Shown here: positions 61,601-64,000 of the stretch, in pieces
Position numbering within the stretch: the first letter of the stretch is position 1
How the letters are laid out: the number at the start of each line of letters is the position of its first letter
Assembly (NCBI GenBank): GCA_011317545.1
Contig: WUJK01000012.1
Span: forward strand, 89,501 to 153,500
Reading direction: 5' to 3'
DNA: 64,000 nt
Source of the DNA: Coniella vitis
Lineage: Eukaryota > Ascomycota > Sordariomycetes > Diaporthales > Schizoparmaceae
Program-made: the position numbers and the translations under genes
Notes under the pieces: model-generated
Seen by the model: the letters and a program-made list of their open reading frames with translations, nothing else
Databases searched by the model: none
What the model was told of the DNA's origin: nothing

Positions 61601-63860
61601 TCCTATTATCTATAGAATCCTATTATATCGTATCCTAATCTATTATATCCCTTCTTCTATTAGGTACTAACTATTATTATATCCTTCTCTATAAGCTATC
61701 GAGGTTTATTATATCCTAGGGTAGCTATTATCTTAGCTCTTCTCGATTTAGAGGTATATATAAATTCGTTTAAGCCCCTATTATCTTAGTATTACTTAGT
61801 AACTAAATCCGATCCTACGCCTTTAATTATAACCGCTTCCTAGGTATCCGCCTTATTCTATAAAATATAGCTATTAATCTAATCGATTCGAGGATTTTCC
61901 TTTCTTAACTATAATATACCTAAAATTAGTTCGTATTATACGGTATCCGTAATATCGAAGTTTATTAGTATTATACGCCTATAAATCGTAACTAATAATT
62001 AATTAGATTCTATATCGATAATACCTTAGCTATAAGCGACTTTTATACCTTTTATAGTATTAAGTTTATAGGGTTTTATCTTCTTCTTCTAAGGTATCCG
62101 TTCTCTATTAATAACGCTTAGGGATATAAAGTTTCCTTATACTCCGCTATCTAGGAGTATTATATAGTATTTATCGTTAATTCGTATTACGATTTTTAAA
62201 TATTTATATATCGAGCTATCTATTATATAAAGGGACTTTGCCGTAAGTCCTAATCGCTTATTATCCCTTATAGGCGATCCTTGCTTTTTAGGTTCTATTA
62301 TTCTTATTATACTCTAAGGGCTATTATCTATATTAGGTTCTTAGCTTATTATATTCCGTATTATATATATACCATAGCTTATTACTATAGGCGCGCTTAA
62401 TTTTCTTCTTTTATATAAGTAATCTATACTCCGGGCTAATTATCCTTAAGGTTATAATAGGTATACGCTTTATCCGTTAGGTATTCTACGTAATCGGCGC
62501 GCTTATAGAAGCTATAATATATAGGTTCTACGTATATAGGCTTTATAAGCTTTTCCCTTTATTTCTATTCGTATATTCTATATTAGTCGAGCGCTTTTTC
62601 TTACGTATAAGGTATATACTAGGGTATTATATATTAGTACTATTTTACTTACCGCGTAGTATATTCGTAGGGGGTATTATATATAAGGCTAATACTAGCG
62701 TAGTTTCCCCTTATTCTAAGTACTTTATAATAATCGCTATTATCGTCGTTATAAGCGAGGATATTATACCCTGCCTTATATATAAGGAACTATTTATAAG
62801 TTACCTTATATTTAAAGTATTATCTATAATTATATATAATATAGGCGAACTATATAATCTAATAATACTTTTCGTAGAGGTAATTAATTCGCGCGTCTTC
62901 CTATATAAGGGGGGTTTCGTCTTAATAGATTATTATCCTAAATAATTCTCTAAGTATAATACTATAGATAAAGTAGTATATATCTCCTTTATCGATATCT
63001 TCGTTTATAGAGCTTTCTAATTCTAAGCTCGTTTCTTCGTTAATAGTTTAGGTACTAATATTCTAACCGATACTAAGCGTTTCCTATTATTCTATAATTT
63101 CCGTAATACTATTTTATAAAATATCCGTTTCGTTAGGTAGTTCGTACCCTTTTATATCGCGTTAATAGGGGTATTCCCTAATAAGCTAAGCTTACTACTT
63201 TATTACTAATCTTTCGAATAGATTATTATCCGTTAGGAGAGGTATTTTCTAGGTAATTATACCTTATCGTTCCTTATAAGGTTTCTAAGGGAACTATCCT
63301 AAGCCTTACTTTACCGAGAGGTATATTATATAATTATCCTTATAATAAAAGGTCTAGTTAAGGAGTCTATAATCGGAGTTATCCGATACTTATTCTAAAA
63401 GCTAGTTTTAGCTAGGAGTAGAGTCTATAGTCTTACGTATTATAATATTAGCTTATCGTCCTTCGGGGACTTTCTTAAATTCTCTAGGTTTCTTAAGTTA
63501 TCGGTATTCTTATACGAAATAGCTTATCTTATTATAGTTAAAGTATTCCTTACTTATAATTTTACGCTAAACTATATCGAGCTTTATAAGTCCTATATAT
63601 ATAATGCCGCTAACTACTATACCCCGTTGCTAGAGGCTACGGTTAGTTATCTATTAAATCCGCCGTCCTATATTAGCGTAATTCCTCTATATAATATAGC
63701 TTCCTCCTTTCTTATTTTTCTCTATACGTTTTTATAGAGACGGTTATCGATATAGATAATATTATTACTAAATATCGTAAAGTCTTCGGGCTAGTCCTGC
63801 TTAGAGATTTCGTCCTTAACCTTATCCTTAAGTCCTTTATAATAGTATTCTATAAGGTTC
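58690..63860 (-). pseudogene. A6 gag-pol relic
   Basis: RT box at 60930-60919 reads YLNN (both Asp lost). The zinc knuckle at 63545-63504 starts with Tyr in place of Cys. Stops at former Gln/Trp codons throughout. Integrase and chromodomain lie toward 58700. Confidence 0.82.
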
Positions 63861-63867
63861 TTATCTA

Positions 63868-64000
63868 TAAACGGGCATCGAGAGAGCGTTCGCAGTTTCG
63901 ATCCTAATTTCTATTATTAACTAACTTAAGGACAGAAATAAGGGTAGTATCTATATAGTAGCGCGAGAGCTACTCTTAAGTAGCTCTTACGTTTAGAATC
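63868..64000. other. Unidentified sequence interrupting A6 at the window edge
   Basis: 133 bp without similarity to the A or B elements here. It keeps CA/TG words (GGGCATCGAGAGAGCG, CGCAGTTTCG) and holds a perfect 9-bp hairpin, AGAGCTACT-CTTA-AGTAGCTCT, at 63966-63987. It may be the start of another mobile element; too short to classify. Confidence 0.5.

Larger units (their letters stand above)
57354..63867 (-). mobile_element. Ty3/Gypsy element A6, truncated at the right
   Basis: Reverse family-A element inserted in A4. The left (3') LTR is 57354-57827 (474 bp), followed by TTATCTCCC, the complement of the polypurine tract. The interior holds an antisense frame, tRNA-like segment, chromodomain, integrase, RNase H, RT, protease and gag relics. 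Alignment to A2 (29041-29060) breaks after TTCTTATCT at about 63866, where unrelated sequence starts. Confidence 0.92.

Overview
The window comes from a filamentous ascomycete (Pezizomycotina). Evidence: spliceosomal introns of about 67-94 bp with GT-AG borders, a fungal drug transporter, a Zn2Cys6 regulator, a polyketide synthase remnant, a cutinase-family esterase and an Agd3-like polysaccharide deacetylase. Most of the remaining DNA is Ty3/Gypsy (chromodomain-class) LTR retrotransposon heavily mutated by repeat-induced point mutation (RIP). CpA/TpG is almost absent, TpA is in excess, and nearly every Gln/Trp codon of the old pol genes has become a stop.

Layout: (1) 1-13391, 3' part of element A1 (+), interrupted by a complete element of a second family, B (3197-10677, minus; 239-bp LTRs; target duplication GATAG). 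(2) 13392-22601, gene island 1: a two-exon MFS drug transporter (-), a divergent Zn2Cys6 regulator broken by in-frame stops (+), a decayed polyketide synthase ketosynthase domain (-), and an EthD-domain protein (-). Together these look like the ruin of a secondary-metabolite cluster. (3) 22602-37816, element A2 (-), target duplication TATTG, whose right LTR is split by complete element A3 (29921-37490, +, target duplication TTAGA). (4) 37817-47250, gene island 2: a cutinase/CE5-like secreted esterase with three exons (+) and a five-exon, 690-residue Agd3-like (CE18) deacetylase (-). Both are open after splicing and probably functional. (5) 47251-64000, element A4 (+), whose 5' LTR is split by complete element A5 (47614-55193, +, target duplication CTTAA), and which is interrupted by reverse element A6 (57354 to about 63867). 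At the right edge A6 is itself interrupted by an unidentified sequence.

Six A copies and one B copy can be separated cleanly through LTR ends, 5-bp target duplications and, for B, an empty-site paralogue. All A copies whose 3' end lies in the window carry, between pol and the 3' LTR, a second coding-like frame on the opposite strand (Leu/Lys/Glu-rich, probably helical). Element B carries an unrelated antisense frame in the same place. Three A copies also hold a tRNA-like 72-mer there. Domain calls rest on motifs read by eye; no database search was run.
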